Source of the DNA: a bacterium
GTDB taxonomy: Bacteria > Bacillota > Clostridia > Oscillospirales > Oscillospiraceae
Direction of reading: 5' to 3'
Assembly: GCA_004560375.1 (NCBI GenBank)
Contig: SFVC01000046.1
Coordinates: 1-10,185 of the forward strand
DNA length: 10,185 nucleotides
The stretch's first letter is position 1; each line of letters opens with the position of its first letter. Shown here piece after piece: positions 1 to 6,738 of this stretch. The notes under the pieces are model-generated. The model did no database searches. It saw only the letters and a program-made list of their open reading frames with translations, and was not told the origin of the DNA. The position numbers and the translations under genes are program-made.

Positions 1-1007
1 GGCACACTTTGCATGACCACGGAGGCAAACGGGAAAAGGAATAGTACAATACCTACCAGCCCCACAAGGTTAAAAAATTCCTTCCATTGCCAGGTTTGTC
101 TTTCTGGCTCCACATAGCTGTAACCCTCCGGTACACCAAACGCCTCGTAGAAAAAGTCGATGGCACTTGCCGCGCTGGCCGTGGAGAAGTGGTTTTTAGG
201 GTGGATTTCCGTATTTTGATAGATCACACGGATGTGCTCCTCCCCATTGATCTCACCGGTATAGATTTTCCCGTTCTCGACCGGACCGGTAATATCCACC
301 CCATCCAACTGATTAATGAATTTGATGGCATTGCCACTCTCCAGATACTTGGCCGGATTGTTTCCCACATCCTCGCCTTTAAAAAACCATTCGTCATATT
401 TTGCGGCTATCACGCCAAAATCAATATCAATTTTAGACGGGCCGTCTGCGCCCTCAAACACATAATCCTCATACACCGGATCATAGCCGACTGAGAGGAC
501 GGCGGAAACATAATTTTCCCCCAATCCCAGCGCCTCTTGCTCCAGGAAATATCGGAAAGTTTCCCCTGCGATCATACCACCCATGGAATGGCCGGAAACC
601 CCAATTTTGCTGGTATCAATAAAATCCAGAGAAGCCACCGCATACTCTATTACGGCGACCATGTTCCCAAATTGATAGCGCGCATTTATGCTGGAACTAC
701 CATGCCGATAGGCATCAGTGGAAATTACCACAAAGCCCCGCCGGGATAGCTCCACCATGTTTTGATCCTGCATTTCAAAATTGTTGAAGCTACCATGCGA
801 CACCACAACAAGCGGAAGTGGATTTTCGGGTGATGCGCCCTCCGGAATGTATATCTGACCATTGACAACGGCACCTTCCTGCGCCACAATACGAAGATCC
901 TCCACCTTCACTTTGCCGCCAGAGGTCTGCGCCACGCTTGCCCCAATCATGCTGATGAGGCAGAGCACCAACGCAATGCACAGCCATGTTTTTGCCTTGT
1001 TTTTCAT
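1..1007 (-). CDS. Alpha/beta hydrolase, exported, 3'-truncated by window edge
   Basis: The minus-strand frame is open from ATG at 1007 to the window edge (335 codons seen). An in-frame TAA lies just upstream, and AGGGGGAAGG is correctly spaced before the ATG. Residues 1-26 look like a signal peptide or N-terminal anchor: basic MKNKAK, then a hydrophobic stretch. The body has a beta strand LVVVSHG near 66-72 (oxyanion-hole region) and the nucleophile elbow GHSMGG with Ser141. Asp205 in KYDEW and His273 in KNHFS are the likely acid and base, placed by analogy with dienelactone-hydrolase/PETase-like families. From about residue 312 a hydrophobic segment begins, suggesting a C-terminal membrane domain outside the window. 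The substrate cannot be told. It is the only gene on its strand before the glp operon, has its own promoter and leader terminator, and is visibly less GC-rich than glpP onward. Family is fairly sure; function unknown. Confidence 0.85.
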   Translation of the reverse strand, partial: MKNKAKTWLCIALVLCLISMIGASVAQTSGGKVKVEDLRIVAQEGAVVNGQIYIPEGASPENPLPLVVVSHGSFNNFEMQDQNMVELSRRGFVVISTDAYRHGSSSINARYQFGNMVAVIEYAVASLDFIDTSKIGVSGHSMGGMIAGETFRYFLEQEALGLGENYVSAVLSVGYDPVYEDYVFEGADGPSKIDIDFGVIAAKYDEWFFKGEDVGNNPAKYLESGNAIKFINQLDGVDITGPVENGKIYTGEINGEEHIRVIYQNTEIHPKNHFSTASAASAIDFFYEAFGVPEGYSYVEPERQTWQWKEFFNLVGLVGIVLFLFPFASVVMQSV

Positions 1008-1093
1008 GTTCCTTCCCCCTTAGTCTTTTCGCACTGTTTATAAATTCTCTGCTTATGCCGCAAGCTGCTATTACTAACATCAGCTCCTTTGCA

Positions 1094-1129
1094 AACAAAA
1101 AGAGCGCAACAGTCTTGCGACTGTCGCGC
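1094..1129 (-). terminator. Intrinsic terminator in the hydrolase leader (possible attenuator)
   Basis: On the minus strand GCGCGACAGTC (1119-1129) pairs with GACTGTTGCGC (1104-1114): 11 bp with one G-U pair, closed by a GCAA loop. The next bases are TCTTTTTGTT, a U tract. It is not a terminator on the plus strand, where one pair becomes A-C and no T run follows. No minus-strand gene lies between it and the promoter at 1182-1210, so it does not end an upstream gene. It must give either premature termination ahead of the hydrolase (attenuation) or a short RNA of about 80 nt. Hairpin and U tract are seen; the regulatory role is inference. Confidence 0.75.
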
Positions 1130-1181
1130 CCTTCTCCAAACTCATGAGCACGTCATGGAATTATCAGCTTGCTGCATTTTC

Positions 1182-1210
1182 AGCATACCAGACGCACAGT
1201 TTTTTGTCAA
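1182..1210 (-). promoter_or_regulatory. Sigma-A promoter for the hydrolase gene
   Basis: Read on the minus strand: perfect -35 TTGACA (1205-1210), 17-bp spacer, -10 TATGCT (1182-1187) preceded by TGG, an extended -10. Transcription would start near 1175, giving a leader of about 170 nt before the hydrolase ATG at 1007. It is divergent from the glpP promoter; the two -35 boxes are about 90 bp apart. Confidence 0.8.
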
Positions 1211-1300
1211 TCTGTTTTTTGAATTTTGTCGAAAACCTCCAAATGTAAAAGACAATTTTTGTCTGCCCCGCCAAAATGCCAAAAACCAGAGTTTTCCGGC

Positions 1301-1329
1301 TTGCATTTTTCGCCGGGCCCTGCTATGAT
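1301..1329 (+). promoter_or_regulatory. Sigma-A promoter of the glp operon
   Basis: -35 TTGCAT (1301-1306), 17-bp spacer, -10 TATGAT (1324-1329) preceded by TGC, an extended -10 that compensates for the weak -35. Start of transcription is expected near 1336, about 95 nt upstream of the glpP ATG. No CcpA-type cre palindrome was recognised around it. Confidence 0.7.
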
Positions 1330-1362
1330 AACAATACCTGAGTTTTGTGCAGAGCCTGAGAC

Positions 1363-1400
1363 GCGCAGAGCAGCCGCCCGGTTGCTTTGCGCTCTTTTTG
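1363..1400 (+). terminator. Leader terminator upstream of glpP, candidate GlpP antitermination target
   Basis: GCGCAGAGCAGCC (1363-1375) pairs fully with GGTTGCTTTGCGC (1380-1392): 13 bp including two G-U pairs, loop GCCC, followed directly by TCTTTTTG. It lies between the promoter (1301-1329) and the glpP start (1430), so transcripts must read through it to express the operon. In Bacillus subtilis GlpP, with glycerol 3-phosphate, prevents termination at such a hairpin in the glpD leader. Location plus gene identity make this the likely target here, giving autoregulation of the whole operon. The 27 nt before the hairpin carry repeated CCTGAG and GCAGAG words that might form part of the recognition element; that is inference. 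Confidence 0.8.
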
Positions 1401-1429
1401 TCCGCGGGGATGCGGAAGGGGGGACTCCC

Positions 1430-1996
1430 ATGGATCGAAACAAACTGCTGGATCTGCTGGCCGAGGGGCCGGTGATCGCCGCCGTGAAGGACGGGGACGG
1501 CCTGGCCGCCGCCCTGGAGAGCGACGTGTCCGTGATCTTCCTGCTCAGCGGCGACGTGCTCACCATACCGGACGCCGCCGCCCGGGTGAAAAAGGCGGGC
1601 AAGCGGGTCTTTGTCCACCTGGATCTGGTGGACGGCCTGGCCTCCCGGGAGGTGTCCGTGGACTTCATCGCCCGGCAGACCGCCGCCGACGGCATCATCT
1701 CCACCAAGGCCGCCCTCACCCGCCGGGGCCGGGAGCTGGGGCTGGTGGCCATACAGCGGTTTTTCCTGCTGGACTCCATGGCTCTGGACAACATCCAGCG
1801 CCAGCGGCCCCAGGACGCGGATCTCATCGAGGTGCTCCCCGGCCTGATGCCCAAGATCATCCGCCGGGTGGGGCAGATCACCGGCAAGCCCGTCATCGCC
1901 GGGGGGCTCATCTCCGACAAGGAGGACGTGACCGCCGCCCTCAGCGCGGGGGCGGTGGCGGTGTCCACCACCAACCCGGACATGTGGCGGATGTGA
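1430..1996 (+). CDS. glpP: Glycerol-3-phosphate-responsive antiterminator
   Basis: 188-aa cytoplasmic RNA-binding regulator of the G3P_antiterm family (TIM-barrel-like), the usual length for the family. Recognised from GPVIAAVKDGDGL near the N terminus, SVIFLLSGDV (about 34-43), KRVFVHLDLVDGL (about 58-70), the ADGIISTK segment (about 84-91), and the C-terminal TGKPVIAGGLISDKEDV with a phosphate-binding-type GAVAVSTTN. The ATG at 1430 has GGAAGGGGGG upstream; the frame stays open further upstream, but that part spans the promoter and leader terminator. The known role is binding leader mRNA of glycerol genes when glycerol 3-phosphate is present. Here it is the first gene of the operon it presumably controls and sits directly behind its own leader terminator. 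The next gene starts 48 nt later. Confidence 0.93.
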   Translation: MDRNKLLDLLAEGPVIAAVKDGDGLAAALESDVSVIFLLSGDVLTIPDAAARVKKAGKRVFVHLDLVDGLASREVSVDFIARQTAADGIISTKAALTRRGRELGLVAIQRFFLLDSMALDNIQRQRPQDADLIEVLPGLMPKIIRRVGQITGKPVIAGGLISDKEDVTAALSAGAVAVSTTNPDMWRM

Positions 1997-2044
1997 CAAT
2001 TTTTATGGTAAAACCCTGAATTTTCCGATTTGGGAGGTTATTTC

Positions 2045-3490
2045 ATGTACGACGTCTTGATCATCGGCTGCGGCATCACCGGCGCGGCCGCCGCCTTCCA
2101 GCTGTCCAAGTACCGGCTGAAGGTGGGCATTTTGGAGCGGGAGAACGACGTGGCCCTGGGCACCACCAAGGCCAACTCCGCCATCCTCCACGCCGGGTAC
2201 GACCCGGAGCCGGGGACGCTGATGGCAAAGCTCAACGTCCGGGGGGTGGAGCTGGCCCGGGAGCTGTGCCAGAAGCTGGACGTGCCCTACCACAACTGCG
2301 GCTCGCTGGTGCTGGCCTTCTCGGAGGAGGAGCGGCCCGCGGTGGAGGAGCTGTACCGCCGGGGGACGGCCAACGGCGTGCCGGGGCTGAGGCTGCTCAC
2401 CGGGGACGAGGCCCGGGCGCTGGAGCCCAACCTGTCCGGGGAGGTGGTGGCCGCCCTCCACGCCCCCTCCGCCGCCATCTGCTCGCCCTGGGAGTACTGC
2501 CTGGCCCTGGCGGAGACGGCGGTGAAAAACGGGGTGGAACTTCACCTCAATACCGCCGTTACAGGTTTAGCCCAAATTCAGGCGGGAGGGGGCGGATGGA
2601 TCGTCCACACCAGCCAAGGCGACCTTGAAAGCCGGTATGTGCTCAACGCCGCCGGGGTGGACGCCGCCATTGTCCACGACCTGGCCGCCCCCCACGCCTT
2701 TGACATCCACCCCAGCCGGGGGCAGTACTACCTGCTGGACAAGAGCGAGGGCGGCCGGGTGGGCCGGGTGATCTTCCAGTGCCCCAGCAAGGTGGGCAAG
2801 GGGGTGCTGGTGGCCCCCACCGTCCACGGCAACCTCATTGTGGGCCCCGACGCGGAGCGGGTGGAGGGGAACGACACCGCCACCACCGGGGACGGCCTGC
2901 GCTTCGTCCGGGAGACGGCCCGGAAGTCCGTGCCCTCCGTCAACTTCCGGGAGTCCATCCGCAATTTCGCCGGGGTACGGGCGTCCACCGACCGGGGGGA
3001 CTTCATTTTGGAGGAGAGCGCCCCCGGCTTCATCGACCTGGCGGGGATCTGCTCGCCGGGGCTGTCCGCCGCCCCCGCCATCGGGGAGTACGCGGTGGAG
3101 CTGCTGCAAAAGGCGGGTCTGGCGCTGGAGCGGAAGGACGGCTTTGTGTGCAAGCGCCGCCGCACCCGCTTCAAGGAGCTGCCCCCCCAGGAGCGGGGGG
3201 CGCTGGTGGAGCGGGAGCCCGCCTTCGGCCGGGTGATCTGCCGGTGCGAGACCATCACCGAGGGGGAGATTTTGGAGGCGCTCCACGGCCCCATCCCCCC
3301 CTGCTCGGTGGACGGGGTGAAGCGCCGGGTGAACGCGGGCATGGGCCGCTGCCAGGGGGGGTTCTGCGGGCCCCGGGTGGTGGACATCCTGGCCCGGGAG
3401 CTGCACAAATCCCCCGGGGAGATCGTGCAGGATCAGGCGGGCTCCTGGCTGCTGGATCGAGAGACGAAGGGGGGACGTGGGGATGTATGA
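2045..3490 (+). CDS. GlpA/GlpO-like FAD-dependent glycerol-3-phosphate oxidoreductase with BFD-type [2Fe-2S] domain
   Basis: 481 aa. Predicted to oxidise glycerol 3-phosphate to dihydroxyacetone phosphate. A DAO-type FAD fold starts with VLIIGCGITG (GxGxxG at residues 8-13), followed by the GTTKANSAILHAGYD signature typical of this clostridial GlpA-like group. After a DAO domain of about 360 residues, a C-terminal BFD-like [2Fe-2S] domain carries C399 and C401 (CRCE) and C436 and C441 (GRCQGGFC). The ATG at 2045 is chosen over an upstream in-frame TTG at 2030, because the GGGAGG at 2032-2037 lies inside that extension and is spaced 7 nt from the ATG. The stop overlaps the next gene. Its place between glpP and glpK is the main evidence for the substrate; sequence alone would also allow another 2-hydroxyacid-type substrate. 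Confidence 0.85.
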   Translation: MYDVLIIGCGITGAAAAFQLSKYRLKVGILERENDVALGTTKANSAILHAGYDPEPGTLMAKLNVRGVELARELCQKLDVPYHNCGSLVLAFSEEERPAVEELYRRGTANGVPGLRLLTGDEARALEPNLSGEVVAALHAPSAAICSPWEYCLALAETAVKNGVELHLNTAVTGLAQIQAGGGGWIVHTSQGDLESRYVLNAAGVDAAIVHDLAAPHAFDIHPSRGQYYLLDKSEGGRVGRVIFQCPSKVGKGVLVAPTVHGNLIVGPDAERVEGNDTATTGDGLRFVRETARKSVPSVNFRESIRNFAGVRASTDRGDFILEESAPGFIDLAGICSPGLSAAPAIGEYAVELLQKAGLALERKDGFVCKRRRTRFKELPPQERGALVEREPAFGRVICRCETITEGEILEALHGPIPPCSVDGVKRRVNAGMGRCQGGFCGPRVVDILARELHKSPGEIVQDQAGSWLLDRETKGGRGDV

Positions 3491-4742
3491 CCTCATTGTG
3501 ATCGGCGGCGGGCCCGCCGGGCTGGCCGCGGCCTGCGCCGCCTGGGAGGGCGGCCTGCGCTCCATTCTCATTGTGGAGCGGGATAAAGAGCTGGGCGGCA
3601 TTTTGAACCAGTGCATCCACAACGGCTTCGGCCTCCACCACTTCAAGGAGGAGCTCACCGGCCCGGAGTACGCCGGGCGGTTCGTGAAGCTGCTGGGCGA
3701 GACCGGCGTGGAGGTGCGGCTGGACACCATGGTGCTGGAGGTCACCGGCCACCGCCAGGTGCACATGGTGGGCAAATCCACCGGCTACCGGGTGGAGGAG
3801 GCCCAGTCCATCGTGCTGGCCATGGGCTGCCGGGAGCGCACCCGGGGGGCCATCGCCATCCCCGGCACCCGGCCCGCCGGGGTGTTCACCGCCGGGGCGG
3901 CCCAGCGGTACGTGAACATGGAGGGCTGGATGCCCGGCAAACGGGTGGTGATTCTGGGCAGCGGCGACATCGGGCTCATCATGGCCCGCCGCATGACCCT
4001 GGAGGGGGCCAAGGTGCTGGCCTGCGTGGAGGTGATGCCATACTCCGGCGGGCTGAACCGGAACATTGTGCAGTGTCTTCATGACTACGACATCCCCCTG
4101 TACCTGTCCCACACCGTCACCGACATCAGGGGCCGTGACCGGGTGGAGCAGGTGGTGGTGTCGGAGGTGGACGAGGGCCGCAATCCCATCCCCGGCACGG
4201 AGATGGTGTTCGACTGCGACACCCTGCTGCTGTCGGTGGGGCTCATCCCGGAGAACGAGCTCACCCGGCAGGCGGGCATAGAGATCGACCGCCGCACCAA
4301 CGGGGCGGTGGTGTATGAGAACATGGAGACCTCCCTGCCCGGGGTGTTTGCCTGCGGCAACGTGTGCCACGTCCACGATCTGGTGGACTTCGTCACCGCC
4401 GAGAGCCAGAAGGCCGGGGCCGCGGCGGCGGCCTACGTGCGGGGCGGCGGGGAGGCCGCCCAAGGCCAGGTGCTGGAGGTCAAAAACGGGGACGGGGTGA
4501 CCTACACCGTGCCCCAGCGCATCCGCCCCCATCGGGTGGACAAGCTGTGCGGGCTGTTCTTCCGGGTGAACCGGGTGTGCGGGGACAGCGAGATTCTGGT
4601 GAAGTCCGGGGATACCCAGATCGCCCGCTTCAAGCGGGAGCACCTGGCCCCCGGCGAGATGGAGCGCATCGACCTGCCCCGGGCCCTGCTGGACAGGGCG
4701 GAGGGGGAGCTCACCGTGTCCATCCGGGAGGTGGAGCAATGA
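3483..4742 (+). CDS. NAD(P)/FAD-dependent oxidoreductase, second subunit of the glycerol-3-phosphate dehydrogenase set
   Basis: 419 aa with two Rossmann folds: FAD motif GGGPAG (8-13) in LIVIGGGPAGLAAA, and a second dinucleotide motif GSGDIG (159-164) in VVILGSGDIG. The C-terminal FAD contact GVFACGNV is near 287-294. Conserved GGILNQCIHNGFG (38-50) marks the family that pairs with GlpA-like and DUF1667 proteins. It has no redox-active CxxC pair of thioredoxin reductases. It is expected to pass electrons between the flavin/[2Fe-2S] partner and NAD(P) or another carrier; direction and acceptor are not visible. The ATG at 3483 overlaps the previous stop (TGA 3488-3490) and has a G-rich ribosome binding site 8 nt away; the in-frame GTG at 3477 lies too close to that site. 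It overlaps the DUF1667 gene by ATGA, indicating translational coupling. Confidence 0.85.
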   Translation: MYDLIVIGGGPAGLAAACAAWEGGLRSILIVERDKELGGILNQCIHNGFGLHHFKEELTGPEYAGRFVKLLGETGVEVRLDTMVLEVTGHRQVHMVGKSTGYRVEEAQSIVLAMGCRERTRGAIAIPGTRPAGVFTAGAAQRYVNMEGWMPGKRVVILGSGDIGLIMARRMTLEGAKVLACVEVMPYSGGLNRNIVQCLHDYDIPLYLSHTVTDIRGRDRVEQVVVSEVDEGRNPIPGTEMVFDCDTLLLSVGLIPENELTRQAGIEIDRRTNGAVVYENMETSLPGVFACGNVCHVHDLVDFVTAESQKAGAAAAAYVRGGGEAAQGQVLEVKNGDGVTYTVPQRIRPHRVDKLCGLFFRVNRVCGDSEILVKSGDTQIARFKREHLAPGEMERIDLPRALLDRAEGELTVSIREVEQ

Positions 4743-5092
4743 AGGAACTCATCTGCATCGTCTGCCCCAAGGGGTGTCACCTGAAGGTGGACGAGGAAAA
4801 CGGCTTTGCCGTCACCGGCAACGCTTGCCCCCGGGGGGCGGAGTATGGTAAACTGGAGCTGACGAACCCCATCAGGGTGGTGACCTCCACCGTGCGGTGT
4901 GAGGGCGGCGCCCACCCCCGGTGCCCGGTGAAAACCGACCGGGCCGTCCCCAAGGGGAAGATCGCCGACGTGATGCGGGCGCTTGATACTGTGTCCCTTA
5001 CCGCCCCTGTCCGGGTGGGGCAGGTGGTGCTGGAGAACGTGTGCGGCACCGGGGTGGACGTGGTAGCGACCCGGGATTTGATTTGCCCGTAG
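4739..5092 (+). CDS. DUF1667 Cys-rich protein, third component of the oxidoreductase set
   Basis: 117 aa, cytoplasmic. The N terminus has CIVCPKGC (C6, C9, C13) and GNACPRG (C30), a CxxCxxxC...C arrangement suited to binding an iron-sulfur cluster or metal. Further cysteines are C54, C62, C102 and C116. The segment KTDRAVPKGKIADVMRAL and the ending GTGVDVVATRDL are characteristic of DUF1667. The start codon overlaps the upstream stop as ATGA. By position it replaces the separate Fe-S subunit GlpC of enterobacterial GlpABC, but it is much smaller and unrelated to GlpC. The last codons and the TAG stop come from the adjacent palindromic element (5089-5171), so the C-terminal end is partly set by that insertion. 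Confidence 0.85.
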   Translation: MKELICIVCPKGCHLKVDEENGFAVTGNACPRGAEYGKLELTNPIRVVTSTVRCEGGAHPRCPVKTDRAVPKGKIADVMRALDTVSLTAPVRVGQVVLENVCGTGVDVVATRDLICP

Positions 5093-5171
5093 GGGAGGGG
5101 CTTGCCCCTCCCGTGGGTATGGTTTTCACCGCGTTCCATATGACGGCGGGCGGGGCTTGCCCCGCCCCTAC
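5089..5171 (+). repeat. REPIN/MITE-like palindromic element between the DUF1667 gene and glpK
   Basis: An 83-bp stretch bounded by near-perfect inverted ends: GTAGGGGAGGGGC at 5089-5101 and GCCCCGCCCCTAC at 5159-5171. Each end is itself a 9-bp GC hairpin with a TT loop: GGGAGGGGC/GCCCCTCCC at 5093-5112 and GGGCGGGGC/GCCCCGCCC at 5148-5167. Two hairpins in inverted order around a non-coding core is the layout of REPIN elements, which occur in many copies. The element provides the TAG stop (5090-5092) of the DUF1667 gene and ends 25 nt before the glpK start. In RNA the hairpins could affect mRNA decay between the dehydrogenase genes and glpK. Neither is followed by a T tract, so they are not classical terminators. 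Copy number cannot be checked here. Confidence 0.7.
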
Positions 5172-5196
5172 ATAATCGAGTGGGAGGTATCGTGAA

Positions 5197-6684
5197 ATGT
5201 CCGGCAAATACATCCTCGCCCTGGATCAGGGCACCACCAGCTCCCGGGTGATCCTGTTCGACCGGGATCAGAACATCCTGGGGGTGAGCCAGAAGGAGTT
5301 CACCCAGTACTACCCCCACGAGGGCTGGGTGGAGCACGACGCCATGGAGATCTGGTCGTCCCAGTATGCCACCATGATGGAGGTGGTGGCCCAGTCCGGC
5401 GTGGCCCCGGAGGACATCGCCGGCATCGGCATCACCAACCAGCGGGAAACCACCATCCTGTGGGATAAGGAGACGGGCCGGCCCGTCTGCAACGCCATCG
5501 TGTGGCAGTGCCGCCGGACGGCGCCCATCGTGGATCAGCTGCTGGCCGACGGCCTGGGGGATCACATCCGGCAGACCACCGGCCTGATCCCCGACGCCTA
5601 CTTTTCCGCCACCAAGATCAAGTGGATCCTGGATCACGTGGAGGGGGCCAGGGAGAAGGCCCGGCGGGGGGAGATCCTGTTCGGCACGGTGGACACGTGG
5701 CTGGTGTGGAAGCTCACCGGCGGGGCGGCCCACGTCACCGACGTGACCAACGCCTCCCGCACCATGCTGTTCGACATCCACAAGCTGGACTGGGACGAGA
5801 CGCTGCTCAACGCCCTGGACATCCCCCGGGCCATGCTGCCCAAGGTGTGCTCCTCCAGCGAGATCTACGGCTGCGCCGACATTCAGGGGGTGCGGGTGCC
5901 CATCGCGGGCATCGCCGGGGATCAGCAGGCCGCCCTGTTCGGCCAGACCTGCTTCCAGCCCGGGGACGCCAAAAATACCTACGGCACCGGCTGCTTCCTG
6001 CTGATGAACACCGGGGAGAAGCCCTGCGAGAGCAAAAACGGCCTGCTCACCACCATCGCCATCGGCCTGGGCGGCAAGGTGCAGTACGCCCTGGAGGGCT
6101 CCGTGTTCGTGGGCGGGGCGGTGATCCAGTGGCTGCGGGACGAGCTGCGCTTCTTCACCGATTCCAGCGACGCGGAGTACTACGCCCAGAAGGTGCCCGA
6201 CAACGGCGGGGTGTATCTGGTGCCCGCCTTCACCGGCCTGGGGGCCCCCTACTGGGATATGTATGCCCGGGGGGCCATTGTGGGCCTCACCCGGGGCACC
6301 AAGCGGGAGCACATCATCCGGGCCGCTCAGGAGTCCATCGCCTACCAGGTGGCGGATCTGGTGGGGGCCATGGAGGCGGACACCGGCCTGCCCCTCAGCG
6401 CCCTGAAGGCGGACGGCGGGGCCAGCCGGGATCGGTTCCTGATGCAGTTCCAGGCGGACATCGTGGGCCGGGAGGTGCGCCGGCCCGCCATCCGGGAGAC
6501 CACCGCCCTGGGGGCGGCGTACTTAGCGGGGCTGGCCACCGGCGTGTGGAGCGGCACGGACGAGATCAAGCGCCTTTGGATGTGCGACAACAGCTTCCAG
6601 CCCGCCATGGCCCCGGAGGAGCGGGAGCGGCTGCTGTCCGGCTGGCACCGGGCGGTGGGCCGGAGCCGGGACTGGGCGCGGTAG
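5197..6684 (+). CDS. glpK: Glycerol kinase
   Basis: 495 aa, full length for GlpK. It phosphorylates glycerol with ATP to sn-glycerol 3-phosphate in the cytoplasm. N-terminal phosphate loop ALDQGTTSSR (8-17); glycerol-site NQRET (R83, E84); W103 region; FGGY signature around GTVDTWLVWKLTGG (163-176); catalytic Asp242 in GIAGDQQAALFGQ; YGTGCF (262-267); C-terminal signature GGASRDRFLMQFQADIVG. The ATG at 5197 has GGGAGG 9 nt upstream. The segment SSEIYGCADIQGVRVPIAG (219-238) is short and has no histidine where enterococcal GlpK carries the HPr-phosphorylated His (YHFYG-type loop), and it lacks the glycine-rich fructose-bisphosphate loop of the Escherichia coli enzyme. Those two controls are therefore probably absent. 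It is last in the operon, separated from the dehydrogenase genes by a REPIN-like element. Confidence 0.96.
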   Translation: MSGKYILALDQGTTSSRVILFDRDQNILGVSQKEFTQYYPHEGWVEHDAMEIWSSQYATMMEVVAQSGVAPEDIAGIGITNQRETTILWDKETGRPVCNAIVWQCRRTAPIVDQLLADGLGDHIRQTTGLIPDAYFSATKIKWILDHVEGAREKARRGEILFGTVDTWLVWKLTGGAAHVTDVTNASRTMLFDIHKLDWDETLLNALDIPRAMLPKVCSSSEIYGCADIQGVRVPIAGIAGDQQAALFGQTCFQPGDAKNTYGTGCFLLMNTGEKPCESKNGLLTTIAIGLGGKVQYALEGSVFVGGAVIQWLRDELRFFTDSSDAEYYAQKVPDNGGVYLVPAFTGLGAPYWDMYARGAIVGLTRGTKREHIIRAAQESIAYQVADLVGAMEADTGLPLSALKADGGASRDRFLMQFQADIVGREVRRPAIRETTALGAAYLAGLATGVWSGTDEIKRLWMCDNSFQPAMAPEERERLLSGWHRAVGRSRDWAR

Positions 6685-6686
6685 TA

Positions 6687-6727
6687 CTTTTTCTCGAGAG
6701 AAAAAGCACCAAAAGGGTCTTAGACCC
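6687..6727. repeat. Two adjacent palindromes downstream of glpK
   Basis: CTTTTTCTC/GAGAAAAAG (6687-6706) begins 3 nt after the glpK stop, followed by GGGTCT-T-AGACCC (6715-6727). Both are perfect inverted repeats. Neither has a T run after it on the plus strand, so they are not textbook terminators, but their place right behind the operon suggests transcript end formation or 3' protection. The structure is seen; the function is a guess. Confidence 0.5.
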
Positions 6728-6738
6728 GCGAGCTTGAA

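Noticed and set aside
790..1098. Minus-strand reading frame with AAGGAG before an ATG at 1080, overlapping the hydrolase start
   Set aside because: It is out of frame with the hydrolase over more than 200 nt and its translation is low-complexity, like a shadow. Only the ribosome-binding-like site argues for it; a leader peptide role cannot be excluded but is not supported.
1142..1177. Possible 11-codon leader peptide (MQQADNSMTCS) ahead of the hydrolase terminator
   Set aside because: Its ATG coincides with the predicted transcription start, leaving no room for a ribosome binding site.
1226..1429. N-terminal extension of glpP by 68 codons
   Set aside because: The extension spans the promoter and leader terminator and has no family similarity; the ATG at 1430 has a good ribosome binding site.
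5093..5167. REPIN hairpins as a glpK attenuator
   Set aside because: Both hairpins lack a following T tract, and they belong to one symmetric repeat element rather than to a leader.
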